This document shows positions 12,198 to 23,669 of a stretch of 64,000 nucleotides of DNA, piece by piece (position 1 is the stretch's first letter; each line of letters starts with the position of its first letter). The notes below the pieces were generated by a model. The model saw only the letters and a list, made by a program, of their open reading frames with translations, was not told where the DNA came from and did not search any database. The DNA is taken from positions 334,691-398,690 of the forward strand of contig NW_004451510.1 of the NCBI RefSeq assembly GCF_000321225.1, in the 5' to 3' direction. This DNA is from Odobenus rosmarus divergens. Lineage: Eukaryota > Chordata > Mammalia > Carnivora > Odobenidae. The position numbers were made by a program, and so were the translations under genes.

Positions 12198-13465
12198 ACT
12201 TCTATTCAACATTGTCTTGTCAGTCTTAGAATGCTCAATAAGACAAGAAAAGACATTATCATTGAGTATATAGAAAATAAGTACAATTTATTATACTCGT
12301 AGGTTACAAGATCAATATACAAAGAATGATTACATTATACTCATACAGATATAGGTGTGAATATATATTAGCAATAAACAATTTAAAAATAAAATTTAAA
12401 ACAGATCAAAAAAGCACTGATAATAAAGAGGTTGATACATTAAGCCCTATGAAAGTTAAGATTTTCTATTTATCAAAAGATAGCATTAAAAGACCATAGA
12501 TTGGGAGAATATATTTTAGAACATATATTCAATAAAATAAATTTATTCAGAATATATAAAAAGCACACACTAATCAAAAACAAAAAGATAATCCACCATT
12601 TAAAACTGGGCAGAAGTCTTGAATAGGCATTTCACAATAAAAGGATATCCAAATAGCCAATAACCATATGAAAATTGCTCAATATTATTAGTCATCAGAG
12701 AATGCAAATCAAAACTCCAATGAGATACCATTCATTATATACCAAACAGAATGGCTAAAAATAAATAAGTAAATAAGTAAATAATAAATAAATTGTAATC
12801 CTAAATGTCAGTGACATTGTGGAACATATCAGTGACAGTGTGGAAAAATGGGACTCTCCTATATCACTAGTGAAAGTGTAAATTGATGCAACCACTTTAA
12901 GGAACTGTTCACAGTATCTATCAAAGCTATATTTATGGCTTTTCTCCCACATAGCAATTCCACCTTTAAGTGTATACCTTAAAAAGAAGCATGTATATAT
13001 ATGCATCAAAGCACATGTGAAATCGCGTCCATAGCAGCGTTATAAATAAGTGCTACAAACTGGAAGCAATACATAGTAGAATGGATACATTGTGATCTGT
13101 TTGCACAATGGAATATTATACAATAGAGAAAATAAGTAATTCCTGTTAAATAACATGAATGAATTTCAAAACTTAAAGAAACTATATACAAAAAGTATGT
13201 TAGTGGTCTCCTATTTTTAAAAAGTACAAAGCCAGCCCGAATGAATCCATAGTGTTAGAATTCAGAAGAGTTGTATTCTTTGGTTGGTAATGATGGGGGT
13301 GGGGGGCCAGGTATGAAGGAGGATTTTGAGTTGCTGTAATATTCTGTTTCCTGTTCTGGGCCGTGGTTAGACAAGTGAGTCACTCTGTGAAAACTCACTG
13401 AGCTCTACTGATTCATGCGCTGTTTTTCATGTATGTTATATTTCAATAAAATGCGGACTAAAAAA

Positions 13466-13756
13466 TTCTTCTTAAAGGTCACAATTTTTCTTGTTGGAGT
13501 AAACTCATTAAGCCCAAGGCGGGGGCAGTAAGCTCAGAAGGCACAGTGCCCAGCAGGTAAAATGAGGGGACCGAGCCTCGAGGGAACCCCGGCAAGGTGG
13601 CATCTGCCGGCCTGCTCCATCTAGATGGCAGTCACCGCAGCTCAGTCCATGGTGGCCTTTCGGGAATGCAGGCCAGGCTTGCACAGCTTCCGTTTTTCAA
13701 GGAATGTCAGAAATTCACATTCATATATGAAATCTCTTGACTTTTAATGTTGGTAT
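13466..13756. other. Short unassigned stretch
   Basis: Relatively GC-rich near 13510-13680 (for example 'gcccaaggcgggggcag' and 'ggaccgagcctcgag'). No repeat or exon recognised. Confidence 0.35.
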
Positions 13757-13772
13757 TGAATTAGAATTCTTT

Positions 13773-13975
13773 TATTTAAAAAGATTTTATTTATTTATCT
13801 GAGAGTGAGAGGGCAAGTGAGCATGAGTGCGGGGAAGGGGCAGAGGCAGAGGGAGAAGCAGGCTCCCCGCGGAGCAGGGAGCCCGACACGGGCCTCGATC
13901 CCAGGACCCCGAGATCATGACCTGAACCCAAGGCAAATGCTTAACCGACTGAGCCACCGAGGGCCCCAGGCGCCC
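13773..13975 (-). mobile_element. Can-SINE with 16-bp TSD
   Basis: Tail, body and head appear in the minus-strand order. The plus strand ends in '..ttaaccgactgagccaccgagggccccaggcgccc', so a few bases were added or altered at the head. Flanking repeats TGAATTAGAATTCTTT (13757-13772) and TGAATTAGAAGTCTTT (13976-13991) match at 15 of 16. A 123-codon minus-strand frame crossing it is incidental. Confidence 0.95.
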
Positions 13976-14264
13976 TGAATTAGAAGTCTTTAAAACACTA
14001 CAGAAAGAGAGAAGAGGAGGGACTAGTACAAAGCTGTGGGGCCCTCTGACATTTATGCTCTTCATAGAAAAAAGGAAGAGCCAAGCAGGTGATTTACAAC
14101 GAGCGGCCAGTGGAGAAAAAAACAAGGCAGGTGTAGATTCACAGAAGCCCACAGACACGATACATTATGAAGGAGGAGAGAAAAATGAAAATACCGTCTT
14201 GGATCAGTGACCACTCTATAAGATGGAGCCCCCTGCGGCTTTAACACTCACGCTGTGTAACGGT

Positions 14265-14740
14265 CTAGGCCCCAGCTCTTCTTCAGACATATGGCATACC
14301 ATTCTTTCCTTTGTTCATGACATTACAGGCACACTGGTCTTCTTCCAGACTCAAGCAAACCAAACCGGCTCCCATCACTGGGGCTTTGTCCTCACTATTG
14401 TTTCTATTTGGAAAACATCCCTCCTGGCATCTCTCTCGATTGGCTCCTTATCCTATACATCTCAACTTAAATACCACTCCTCACAAAGGCCTTCCTCGTG
14501 GATTCCTCAAAAAAGCAGACCCTGCTCCAAGCCTCTATCATCTTAGTCTGTTTAATACCCCATCAGTACTTAGCAGCATCTGAAATCACACCGTGTACTT
14601 GTTCGTTTGATCTTTTATCTTCTGTCCCTTAAGGAGAACAGAGTTCCATGAGGGCAAGGATGTATTTGACCGTGTCCAATGCTGATCCTAACATCTGGTA
14701 AAGTGTCTCTTTTGGTTGAATAAGTAAATAAATTAGGGGA
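14265..14740 (+). mobile_element. L2 LINE 3' segment
   Basis: Collinear with the L2 3' end on the plus strand: 'ctcaacttaaataccactcctcacaaaggccttcct', 'tagtctgtttaatacccc..tagcagc', 'gagaacagagttccatgagggcaaggatgtatttgac' and a final 'tgaataagtaaataaatt'. Two overlapping frames of 90 and 107 codons at 14223-14583 are readings of this repeat. Confidence 0.75.
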
Positions 14741-14824
14741 AGAAAACCGATTGAGTTCGGGGTCATAAACCTGATGGCAATATTAGAACACAGCGATATA
14801 TTCTTATCTGTCCTATTTTATCAG

Positions 14825-15209
14825 TTGGCTAGCGCTGCCATAAGAAAATACCACAGGCTGGGTGGCTGAAACAACAGAAATTTATTTCTCATAGTTCCGG
14901 AGTCTGGAAGTTCAAGATCAAGGTGTTCTCAGGTTTGGTTTTTTTCCCTGAGGCCTCCTCCTTTGCTTGCAGAGGGTGCCTTATTGCTGTGTCCTCCCAT
15001 GGCCTTTCCTCTGTGCATGTGCTTCCTGATACCTCTTTCTCTTCTTATAAAGACAACAGTCCTGTTGGAATAGGACCCCCACCCCGCTTATGGCCTCATT
15101 TAATCTTAATCTACCTCCTTAAAGGCTCTCTCTTCAAATACGGCTTCATTGAGGGTTAGGGGTGCAACATATGAATTTGGAGGGGTGAGGCACAATTCAG
15201 TCCATAATA
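14825..15209 (-). mobile_element. MaLR-type LTR (MLT1/MST-like)
   Basis: The plus strand reads 'gctagcgctgccataagaaaataccacaggctgggtggctgaaacaacagaaatttatttctcatagttccgg' through 'cttcttataaagacaacagtcctgttggaatagg' to 'gcaacatatgaatttgg..cacaattcagtccataata', the antisense of a MaLR LTR over nearly its whole length. A 78-codon open frame in it is incidental. Confidence 0.85.
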
Positions 15210-16784
15210 CCCACGTTTATCTCTGGCATGTTCACTTTCCCACTGTGTGGGTCTGTGACCTGATTCCATAGCATGACTGAGCGCCATTCGTAATCTACTT
15301 GAATTGGCTGAGAAGGGTGTAGGTAGAGTCCTCATTTAGTTAGATATAAATGGCTTTGCTGAGAATCAATGCTGAATCTAGAGAACAGAAATGGATAGTA
15401 TGCTCTTTTCTTTAAAAAAAAAAAAAATTCTACCAGGAAACTTTGATATTTTCATCCTCCACTCCAGAACATTTGCTTTTTTCCTCCAAAGATGTGAAAA
15501 TTCAAGCATGAAATTCTGTTATTAAAGACCTCATTGTTTCTCTTCAAATAGCACGTAAGACCTGGAAATATATTTAATTATCTGAAGGGACCATGTTATA
15601 ACTAATGATTGACTACTACATTGCTTAGGGAAAAAAAATCATGTTGGTGCATTTAATTTTGTTGAGTAGTGAGCAGTGACTTCTTTCTGATTAATGGTTT
15701 CACACTAAGTGCTTCTCATTTTGCTCCCTAAAACAATAAAGTTTAGGTACATTTAGAATAACCTTCACCTTTCAACTTGGAGAGCTCTCTTGGTCTGCTT
15801 GTGTCTTCATTATTCACCTGGAAAACTGCATCAAACAATGGCATGACACTGAAAAGAAGAAAAAGACTGTGATTTTTCCAGGTTTTCTTGGCTAAAAACA
15901 GAAATGATGCATGTTCCTTTTGCCACCATGCAAGGATTGATTGTTAAACAGAGGTTCCTGGCATTCCCAGAAACCACTTATTATAATATATTGTACCCGC
16001 CTTATGGGAGACCCAACAGTGTGCTGAGCACAACACTAACAGTGCTTAGGCTGGCTCTGGGGTAGAGATTTTAAGCTGTATTGTTCTGGGGCTTCTCAGT
16101 GTGTTGTCCGGAGAGTATGTTGAACCAAGTCTGACACTCACTGTGAAAAAAAATTTCTTTTTTTTAATAAAAGCACTGAATTGATTTTTGCAGAAGGTTT
16201 TTTCTTATCAGACTGTTGAATGAGAACACTTTGTTACTAGCAAGTAAGAAAGACACGGTTGCTTCAATTCCTGATGACACCGCAATATCCTTCCAATTAG
16301 GGGATTCTGAGCATTCCTTGTGAGATAAAGTTCATCTGGTGTTTTGGGGCTTTCCTGCTACGATCTGACCTTAGTCATACTTTGAACACAGCCAGACCTA
16401 AAAAAGGCAATTTGTTAAGAAGCAGAATATAACTTTGCTCCTTGAGAGTTGGTTTTCAGCTCCCACATAACTGTGATCTGAGGAGCTAATCTTCTACGGG
16501 AAGGTGGGAATTTCTTCACTAACAGGACAGTCAGGAAAACTGGCAGCAGAGTCCATGCACGTATGAGTAGAATCCCCCATGACCCTTTGATGCCTGGATC
16601 TCCGTAAACTGAGTCCCTCTTACCCCCAGGTCCGCCATGACTTGAAGTGCAAGTTTTTCGACTGTTTTCACAGATCCCCCACTCACAAACCCTGGGGAGT
16701 CTATAGAAAACTTAGGTTTTCTGCTCACCCTCTTTCCTCTTACCTTCCCCCAGAAGCAATGCAAATTCCTTTTCTGGTCATTTA
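15210..16784. other. Unassigned non-coding stretch
   Basis: A-run near 15414-15427. No recognisable repeat family or exon. The 77-codon minus-strand frame near 16531-16764 has no identifiable domain. Confidence 0.4.
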
Positions 16785-16799
16785 TGCCCTTGTCATTTC

Positions 16800-16985
16800 T
16801 TTTCTTTTTTTTTTTTTTTTAAAGATTTTTATTTATTTATTTATGAGACAGAGAGAGAGAGAGGCGGAGGGAGAAGCAGGCTCCCAAGGAGCAGGGAGCC
16901 CGATGCGGGACTCGATCCCAAGACTCTGGGATCATGACCTGAGCCAAGGGCAGATGCTTAACCATCTGAGCCACCCAGGTGCCCC
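16800..16985 (-). mobile_element. Can-SINE with perfect 15-bp TSD
   Basis: Complete minus-strand Can-SINE with a slightly shortened CT-rich body. Identical repeats TGCCCTTGTCATTTC lie at 16785-16799 and 16986-17000. The 132-codon frame at 16642-17040 is produced by reading through it. Confidence 0.97.
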
Positions 16986-17000
16986 TGCCCTTGTCATTTC

Positions 17001-18839
17001 ATCAAGAACCAAGGATGAGTTTGGATGGGCTTATCAATGACTGTTTCAAATTAATTACAGTTCTCTCTTTCCAAGAATACTTCTGATGAATACAATTTTG
17101 ACTGATCCTGAAATAAATCTTTATTCCCTCTGAGTCCTTTCAAATTTTAAGTGAGTGGAGAAATCATGGGCTTTCAAATTACACATATCTGGAATTCGAA
17201 TTTGAGGTTACTGTCTTGTCAGAATCTGCTGACCTCTATAACTCAGTGTAACCAACAATAGATGGTATGTCAACAAGATAAGATACAAAGCTCCCAGAAA
17301 GAGGCTGGAAGTTTCCTATTCCCTCTCCCTTCTTTACATTATGTGCAGGACTTAGCATGGCTCCTGGAGCCTGGCACCTGCTTACATGTTTGATCAGTTG
17401 CAACCAGTTTAAAGTGAGCTCTGGAGGGAGAACTTCTTCATCCTGGAAGGATTTTGCAGGCCTGGAACAGCGGTCTCTAATGAGAAGAGGGTAAATGTGA
17501 ATTTTACATGGCTCTTTGAGAGTTGTTTTTTAGAGATGGGATTCTGCTGTGCGAGGGACAGTTACGATTATGTAATAATCTGTTGCTTTTGAACATGGGA
17601 CAGTAACCTTAGCATTATTAGTTTGCAGAGAGTGAAATATATGGGAAAAAAACCATCTGAGAACTTAAGAAACTGTAGAAGAATCCAGCCAGGAATTCGG
17701 AACTGCTGCTGGTGGTAAGAACATAGGAGGAGGTGATGGTGAAAGATTTACATTAAGGTTATTATTTTGGGTCAGCAGAAAATAAAATCTCTCTCTAATC
17801 TCCTTCTCTGCTGTAAGTATGTTCTTCTCTCTTGAGACTCATAGTGTCCCCCAGATGCAATCCCACACGGGTAATTTCTATAGTTAGCTCCTTCCCGCCT
17901 TCATGTTTAAAAGCTCCTTATTGTAGAGTGCTCCCTATTGTAAAATCCAATAAAAACCAAGGGCTTGTTTTCCATCTAGGCTGTTTTCCTAACTAAATTT
18001 CTCCCAATGAGTTTAATGAGCGTTGATTCAATTTATAGACGGTGCTATTTCTTCAACAGCCCCCAAGCCTATAAAACCATGAGAGGCAAATACTCTTATT
18101 CCAGGTGGTAAAGTGTAAATGCATCCTCTACCCCACCTGTTTTCATTTAATCTTGGATTGTTTGCCTCATTTTGTTCTTCCCACGTGGAATGGAAATGTC
18201 TGGTGCTGCTGAGAGAAGCCAACCAAATTGTAACATTTCAACTTTTAAATCTCTCCTGAGTCGGTTAGAAAATAAATTCAAACTTTTTTTTTCCCTGTTT
18301 GGAATTAGCTCTGATCCTCCAGGATATGCCAAACATACTTTGCGTTTTGCATTTTAAAGTTTCTGACCCCTTTGTCTAGGAAAAGGCAATGTAGAATAAT
18401 ATTTATATGATAATTTCTCTTTCCCCAAGCTTTTCAAACTCTAGCTTAGAGGTTGCCATTTTCCACCCCCCCGCCCCGCCTCCCAGTGCCAAGAATTTCA
18501 AAGCTCGAAAGGAAACAGTGAGATAAAGAAAAATGGTGAAAATTCAGAAACAGAACCCACAGAGTATCCTGAGGACTCTGGGTTTTTCCGGCGCTGCCAA
18601 TCTAGTCTCTTTTTTACTGAGCAGACAGATCTCTTCAAAAAAATGAGCCAGACTTCCCTATCCAGAAGACCCTCCTGATGCAGTTCCAGAATTGACAGGA
18701 AGCGGATCAGATAGGAGGAAGAAAGGGAAAAGAACAATTCGTGAAAGAAAATGGAGAGTAGGTGGGCAGCTATTCAACTTTTTTTTTTTTTTCGCAGTTC
18801 TTACTCTCAAAGTCCCTTTTATACCATCTGCTTGGAGGT
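17001..18839. other. Unassigned stretch with one repeated motif
   Basis: No gene seen. The segment 17482-17558 has a close relative at 19175-19251, about 84% identical by eye over 77 bases. A C-rich run is at 18466-18482 and a T-run near 18779-18793. Confidence 0.4.
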
Positions 18840-18990
18840 AGTTTTAATTTTATCCATTTAACACTATATCCATTATGCGACAGAGTGGACTTTCAGAAGA
18901 TTCGAGTAACTTGCCCCAAATCACATGCTTATTAGATGGTAGATGGATTTCATCCCAGGTCTGCTGTTTTCGTGACAATCTCCTCTTCTT
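18840..18990 (-). mobile_element. Possible MIR fragment
   Basis: 'ttatccatttaacactatatccattatgcgaca' followed by 'agtaacttgccccaaatcacatgcttattagatgg..gatttcatcccaggtctg' keeps the reverse order of MIR landmarks, but it is heavily diverged. Confidence 0.45.
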
Positions 18991-19285
18991 TGGGTAGAAT
19001 TAAGAAAGAATGAAAAGATAAAGGAGGAAAAATGACTCTGAAAACAATACAATGCCATCAGATACTTATATTTGAAATATTTAACACTTTAAAAAATATG
19101 TATAGAATCCAAAAATTGGAAAATCTAGTAAGGTATAAAAGAGGAAATAGAAATGATCTATGAGAAGATCTTTTGAAAAGAGGGTAAATATGAGTTTTAC
19201 ATGGTTCTTTTAGTGTTGATTTTTAGAGATAAGATTCTGCTGTGCTAGGTACATTTCATTCCATGGCTTAAAATTTTCTTTTGCC

Positions 19286-19491
19286 GGGCGCCTGGGTGGC
19301 TCAGTTGGTTAAGCGACTGCCTTCGGCTCAGGTCATGATCCTGGATTCCTGGGATCGAGTCCCACATCGGGTTCCCTGCTCAGCAGGGAGTCTGCTTCTC
19401 CCTCTGACCCTCCCCCCTCTCATGTGCTCTCTCTCTCTCTCTCTCATTCTCGCTCTCTCAAATAAATAAATAAAATCTTTAAAAAAAAATT
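19286..19491 (+). mobile_element. Can-SINE with 12-bp TSD
   Basis: Full-length plus-strand element starting GGGCGCCTGGGTGGCTCAGT, with tRNA-like A and B boxes, a CT body that includes a run of CT repeats near 19429-19445, and an A-rich tail. Identical 12-bp repeats TTTTCTTTTGCC lie at 19274-19285 and 19492-19503. It appears to have landed beside or within an old L1 3'-UTR fragment that continues at 19504-19620. Confidence 0.95.
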
Positions 19492-19503
19492 TTTTCTTTT
19501 GCC

Positions 19504-19620
19504 ATAGGTTTATATATACCTCAAGGTCATCTATTTTTAATATGCTTTTTTCACTTAATATAATATGAACATTTTCTTTTGTCTACATATACTCTTCTAT
19601 AATATGATTTTGAATAATTG
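19504..19620 (-). mobile_element. Ancient L1 3'-UTR fragment
   Basis: 'gtttatatatacctcaaggtcatc..tgcttttttcacttaatataatatgaacattttcttttg' corresponds to the antisense of an old L1 3' UTR, the same kind of text as at 59320-59400. Confidence 0.5.
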
Positions 19621-19659
19621 AGTGATTCATTCAATCAAAAAAAAAAGCTTTGTCGAACA

Positions 19660-20190
19660 TGTCCTCTGTCCCTGGCACTATACTAGGAAATGGGGATTCA
19701 CAATAAATGAATGAATGAAGCAAATGATATCCTAGCCCTCAGGAAGTTCACATTTGTTGAGAGGAGACAGATAATAACAATGAACAAGTAAACAAGATAA
19801 ACAATTTGATTTACAAAGCATTATAAAGAAAATACATATAAGGATATAATAAAAAATAACTCCCTTAGTTAGGAAAATCAGAGAGAACATTTTGGAGGAT
19901 GTGATGTTGGAGTTGAGAAATAAAGAACAAAGGAAGGAAGTTAAAAAAATAAACTAAGAAATTACATTTCAAACAAAGGAACAGCCCTCCAGACAAAGGG
20001 CCCAGCAAGTAAAAAGGCTTTAGACAGGAGAAATCTTGCTCTGTTCAAAAGAAAGTCTGTGCTGCTGGAATATCCTGGGAGCAAAGGAGAAGGAACAAGA
20101 GAGGAGCTGAGAGACTGAATCAAGGAGGAGAACCTATGGAGTCTTCTGGCCCCAGAGTTTGGATTTCATTCGAAGCACAACTGGGAAGCT
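19660..20190 (-). mobile_element. L2 LINE segment
   Basis: The plus strand follows L2 in antisense: 'ctggcactatactaggaaatggggattcacaataaatg', 'tcaggaagttcacatttgttgagaggagacagataataacaatgaacaagtaa', 'ggacaaagggcccagcaagt' and a later GA-rich part ending near 'gtttggatttcattcg'. It is not coding. The better preserved copy is at 35004-36860. Confidence 0.65.
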
Positions 20191-20811
20191 TTCAAGTGTT
20201 GCCAAGCAAGGATAGCCCTGATTTGATTAAGGTTTAATAGGCATGAATTTCTCAGTCACAGACTCAGGCATGTAAAAATATAATTTATTTCTTAACCCAA
20301 TTTAATTTCTGACTTTTAGCCTCAAATTCACCTAGCAGCAATCAAATCTACCCAACTGCAAGTTTCTCACAGTTCAATCCAATGATTTCCTAGTAAATCC
20401 ACAAGTATAATCACATTCTGCCCTTCGCCTCTTCCTTTTCCAGGAAGAAGAGGATTATAAACATCATGTTGAGATACGTGTGTGCATGTATATGCGTGGG
20501 TGTGTACTGTGTTGTATGTGATGGTGGTGGTGTGTCTGGATTATTGCTCTTTTGCTGGCCTTCACCGCTGATATAACTGGTTCAGTCCTCAAGCACTCAC
20601 TCCCTATCCATGTGGATATCTGTGAATTGTCCAGGTGTTAACCAATGGTCCCGTTAATATTTATCAGTGTCAAATGTCACCTTTGAAAGTCTTCTCTTAC
20701 AGAAAAAGATTTTTTTGTCTGGGATTTAAATTACTTTCCTTTGATATCCTTATTTCCACTTTAATACCACAGCTTTAATTATTGTCTCATATATGTATTT
20801 TCATGTTTGGC
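20191..20811. other. Unassigned, with a GT-rich run
   Basis: A GT-rich purine/pyrimidine stretch lies near 20478-20536. No gene or named repeat. Confidence 0.35.
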
Positions 20812-20827
20812 TGGGAAGTTCCTTTTT

Positions 20828-21020
20828 TTAAGGGGGAGAGAGATAGAGAGAGATCGGGGGAGAGAGGTTGGGGGAAGAGGGAGAGGGAAAGAGAGAATCT
20901 TAAGCAGACTCCACGCCCAGCACAGAGCCCGACATGAGGCTCTGTCTTAGGACCGTGAGATCATGACCTGAGCCAAAATCAAGAGTCAGATGCTCAATCA
21001 ACGGAGCCACCCAGGTGCCC
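20828..21020 (-). mobile_element. Older Can-SINE with 16-bp TSD
   Basis: Minus-strand element whose head reads back as 'gagccacccaggtgccc' on the plus strand. The body carries 'cttaagcagactccacgcccagcacagagccc' and 'atcaagagtcagatgctcaatcaacgg', the older Can-SINE subtype instead of the 'gaaggcag' subtype of the younger copies. Repeats TGGGAAGTTCCTTTTT (20812-20827) and TGGGAAGCTCCTTTTT (21021-21036) match at 15 of 16. Confidence 0.93.
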
Positions 21021-21089
21021 TGGGAAGCTCCTTTTTAATATTCTTTGTTTATTCAAAATATTCCTGGTAAGTATCATCCCCATATTTTT

Positions 21090-21156
21090 CAAAATGAACT
21101 TTTATTAGAATAAAATTTAAAAAAATAAAAACTCAAAACTCAAAATGAACTTTTAT
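21090..21156 (+). repeat. Micro-insertion flanked by 16-bp repeats
   Basis: The 16-base block CAAAATGAACTTTTAT occurs at 21090-21105 and again, identically, at 21141-21156. The 35 bases between are A-rich and look like the tail of a SINE (the first part contains AATAAAATTTAAAAAAATAAAA). The simplest reading is a retroposition in which only the tail was copied. A tandem duplication with an A-rich filler is the alternative. Confidence 0.7.
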
Positions 21157-21499
21157 CATCAATTTGCCACTTTTTAAAAAAGCAAACACATTGAGTTTTG
21201 TTTTGTTTTTACAAACTGTATTAATTTTTTAAATTTACTTGGTGAGAACTTCATTTTCATTCCATGTGCATAACAACATATTTTTTTCTTATAAAATTAC
21301 TTTGTATGTTTTTTTTCTGTTGAGCGTATTCCTGGCTATTAAATGCCTTGTTTTCTGTTGTGAAAGTAGTTATTTTTCCACTCTAGCTATTGGTTTTTAC
21401 ATAATTACTTTGTCTCTGGACATTTTATTAGTTGTGTAAAATTTTCCAGCTGATTCTCTTCACTTTTCTAGTGAAATGATAGTACCTACTAACAATAAT

Positions 21500-22690
21500 T
21501 TGGTCTCCTCCTTTGCAGTTGTTAAACATCTTATTTATACTTCTTGTTCTTTGTTATTGATTGAATCTTTCAAAACAAGTTTTAAGAAAAGGTACTGGCA
21601 ATAGTTCAAATCTTTGTCTCTTCCCTTACTTTAATGGGAATGTTTCTTGCATTTTAGTCTTATACTCTAAGCTAGTCTTAGATTGTTTTTTAACCATGAT
21701 AAATGTTCCTTCTGTTTGTAGTTCAAGATTTTGTGTGTAATGTATTGATATTCACCGAATGACTTTTTAACTTATTACATGGTTTTTCATTTGATGTGAG
21801 CAATTGTATTATTATATTTTTTTACTGAGAGATCATAATACAAAGATTATGTCCTCCTTGCTCTCAATATATCACTTTTTGATAAACAAATGAATTTATC
21901 TATCATTTGAGAGCTTAGAATTTATATCAACAAGTAAGATTTACATTTTTATATTCTAACTTTTATTGAAATGTGGCATTCATAGAAAAAATTCACACAT
22001 AAATATAATGTGAAAACTCACATGAAATTTGTTTTTATTTTATGTTCTGCTTTATTTTAAAATTTTATGTGTTGGTCTTGGCTGTTAGATGATGGTCTCC
22101 GGATTAGGCTCATTACATAAAATGCGCTGTGAAGCTTTCTATCATTTTCAGTGATGGAAAAAGTTGGTATGAGAATTTTCTGTTGCTTAATACTTTGAAA
22201 TAACTAATCTATAAAACCTTGTCTGAGCCTAGATCTTTTTTATGAAGCTTAGTCTTTGGAACATTTTCCATTTCTTCTATAGCTATTGTTCCATATTTTA
22301 TCTGTGTACAATTTTGTAGTGTTTTGTGTAGGGATTGTTAATATATTTTATTTTCTTATTCTTTGAAAGCAATATCCATTTCTATGGTGGATCTTTTTTT
22401 TTAAAGTTGATCTTGTGAATTTATGCTTTTCAATTTCTTTTTGAGATTACATTTGCCAGAAGAATTCACTGTTTTCTTCAAGAACTTGTTCTTTGATTTA
22501 TGCAGTCTATTTCTTTCAGTGTAATTATTTATTTTCTGCTTTTAACTTTATTAATTCCCTCCATTTTATTAAGTTTCTTTTATTGTTCTTCATATAACTT
22601 CTTGAATTGAATTCTTTACTCATTTGTGTTATTTTTCTTGTTTAATAATGAAAGCATTTATAACAATGAAATAACTCTGAGAACATGCCA
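21500..22690 (-). mobile_element. Ancient L1 ORF2 segment, antisense
   Basis: The plus strand shows degraded antisense ORF2 landmarks in order: 'atgataaatgttccttctg' near 21696, 'ggcattcatag' section near 21975, 'tgttggtcttggctgttagatgatggtctccggatta' near 22070, 'tatgagaattttctgttgcttaata' near 22170, and 'aagaattcactgttttcttcaagaacttgttctttgatt' near 22459. Multiple stops are present in every frame. Confidence 0.6.
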
Positions 22691-23460
22691 CGGGTTCTTA
22701 TATGAGTTATATAATTTTTTAACTTTCTAAAAATCCTGCAATTGCTCTCTGAATTAGGAGTTCAGGAAGCTTAAAGTGTCTAAGTTGGGTTTTAGTTGTC
22801 TTTAAACTTAACAATAAAAGGTAGAAGCTTATTTCCATTCGACGTAATAGGAGTTCTGAGATGGTCCATAGCCAGTAAGATGGTTGTCCAAGGTCTCAAG
22901 ATTCTTCAAAGGATTTGCATCACCATCTTAGCAGAGAGAGACAGAGAGAGAAACACCTTCAGAAATATGGCCCCAAAGTTCATCGGAATTATAATAGTTT
23001 ATAGTAAAACACTTTGCCCAGTGAATTTTTTAAAATTCATTCTTGTGCACCCATGTGCAGATACTTATCAACAGAGAAGTCAAGAATTACATGAGCTGGC
23101 ATTAGAACATGAATTCTTTAAAATCTATCAGATTTCCTTTGCCAAATTATTTAGCTTCTTAAAAAATTTGTGCAGTTCAGGTATGAACCAAAGGCTTCAG
23201 TGTTGAGCAGTATGACATTTGAAGCTAGTCACAGACTTTGCCAAGGAGCCTAGAGCTTTTCGAGAAGGATTCTGAACTGTTTTCCTAAGGTCAACCTTCA
23301 GAATAGAGTGCACAGAATTTTCACTAGCCCAGGGATGTTAACATGGAGGAAAATAAAGACCATATTGATAAGTTCTTACAAACCAATGTATAGTTATTAG
23401 GAAGGGGGAATTCAAATGTCCTTTCTTTTTAAATTAGTGACACTCATAAGTGTATTTGTT
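22691..23460. other. Unassigned non-coding stretch
   Basis: A 136-codon open frame at 22796-23206 has no recognisable motif. No named repeat is seen, apart from a loose resemblance to old L1 text at the left edge. Confidence 0.4.
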
Positions 23461-23471
23461 TGTAGGTTGTT

Positions 23472-23658
23472 GTTGTTGTTTTGAGAGAGCGTGAGAGTGG
23501 GGATGGGGAGGGGCAGAGGGAGAAGGAGAGAGAAACTCAAGCAGATTCCACACTGAGCATGGAGCCCGACGTGGGGCTCGATCTCATGACCCTGAGATCA
23601 TGACCTGAGCCGTAATCAATAGTCCAACACTTAACTGACTGGGCCACCCAGGCACCCC
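23472..23658 (-). mobile_element. Older Can-SINE with 11-bp TSD
   Basis: Minus-strand element ending in 'gggccacccaggcacccc' on the plus strand, with an older-subtype body ('aactcaagcagattccacactgagcatgg') and a short GT-rich tail context. Identical 11-bp repeats TGTAGGTTGTT at 23461-23471 and 23659-23669. Confidence 0.93.
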
Positions 23659-23669
23659 TGTAGGTTGTT

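Larger units (their letters stand above)
9720..13465 (+). mobile_element. Ancient L1 (ORF2 to 3' end), interrupted by LTR and SINEs
   Basis: The segment is collinear with L1 ORF2 from the endonuclease region to the end. Landmarks are 'aaagcatcaaaatatacaaagcaaaaatta' near 9731, 'ttacatcaaacctttgagaatgtaagcaaagcct..gcttagag' near 10405, 'gataaagttaataaagtagaaaataaagat' near 10590, 'aacatcagccccataaa' and 'cataatttaaaaaacaact' near 11030-11330, 'tcaccacttc..tattcaacattgtc' around the LTR, and the C-terminal 'gcacaatggaatattatacaatag' near 13103. It carries many stops and indels and encodes nothing. Three pieces remain: 9720-11468, 12203-13465 and an internal gap filled by a Can-SINE. The 3' UTR ends near 'tatttcaataaaatgcgg'. 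Confidence 0.8.
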
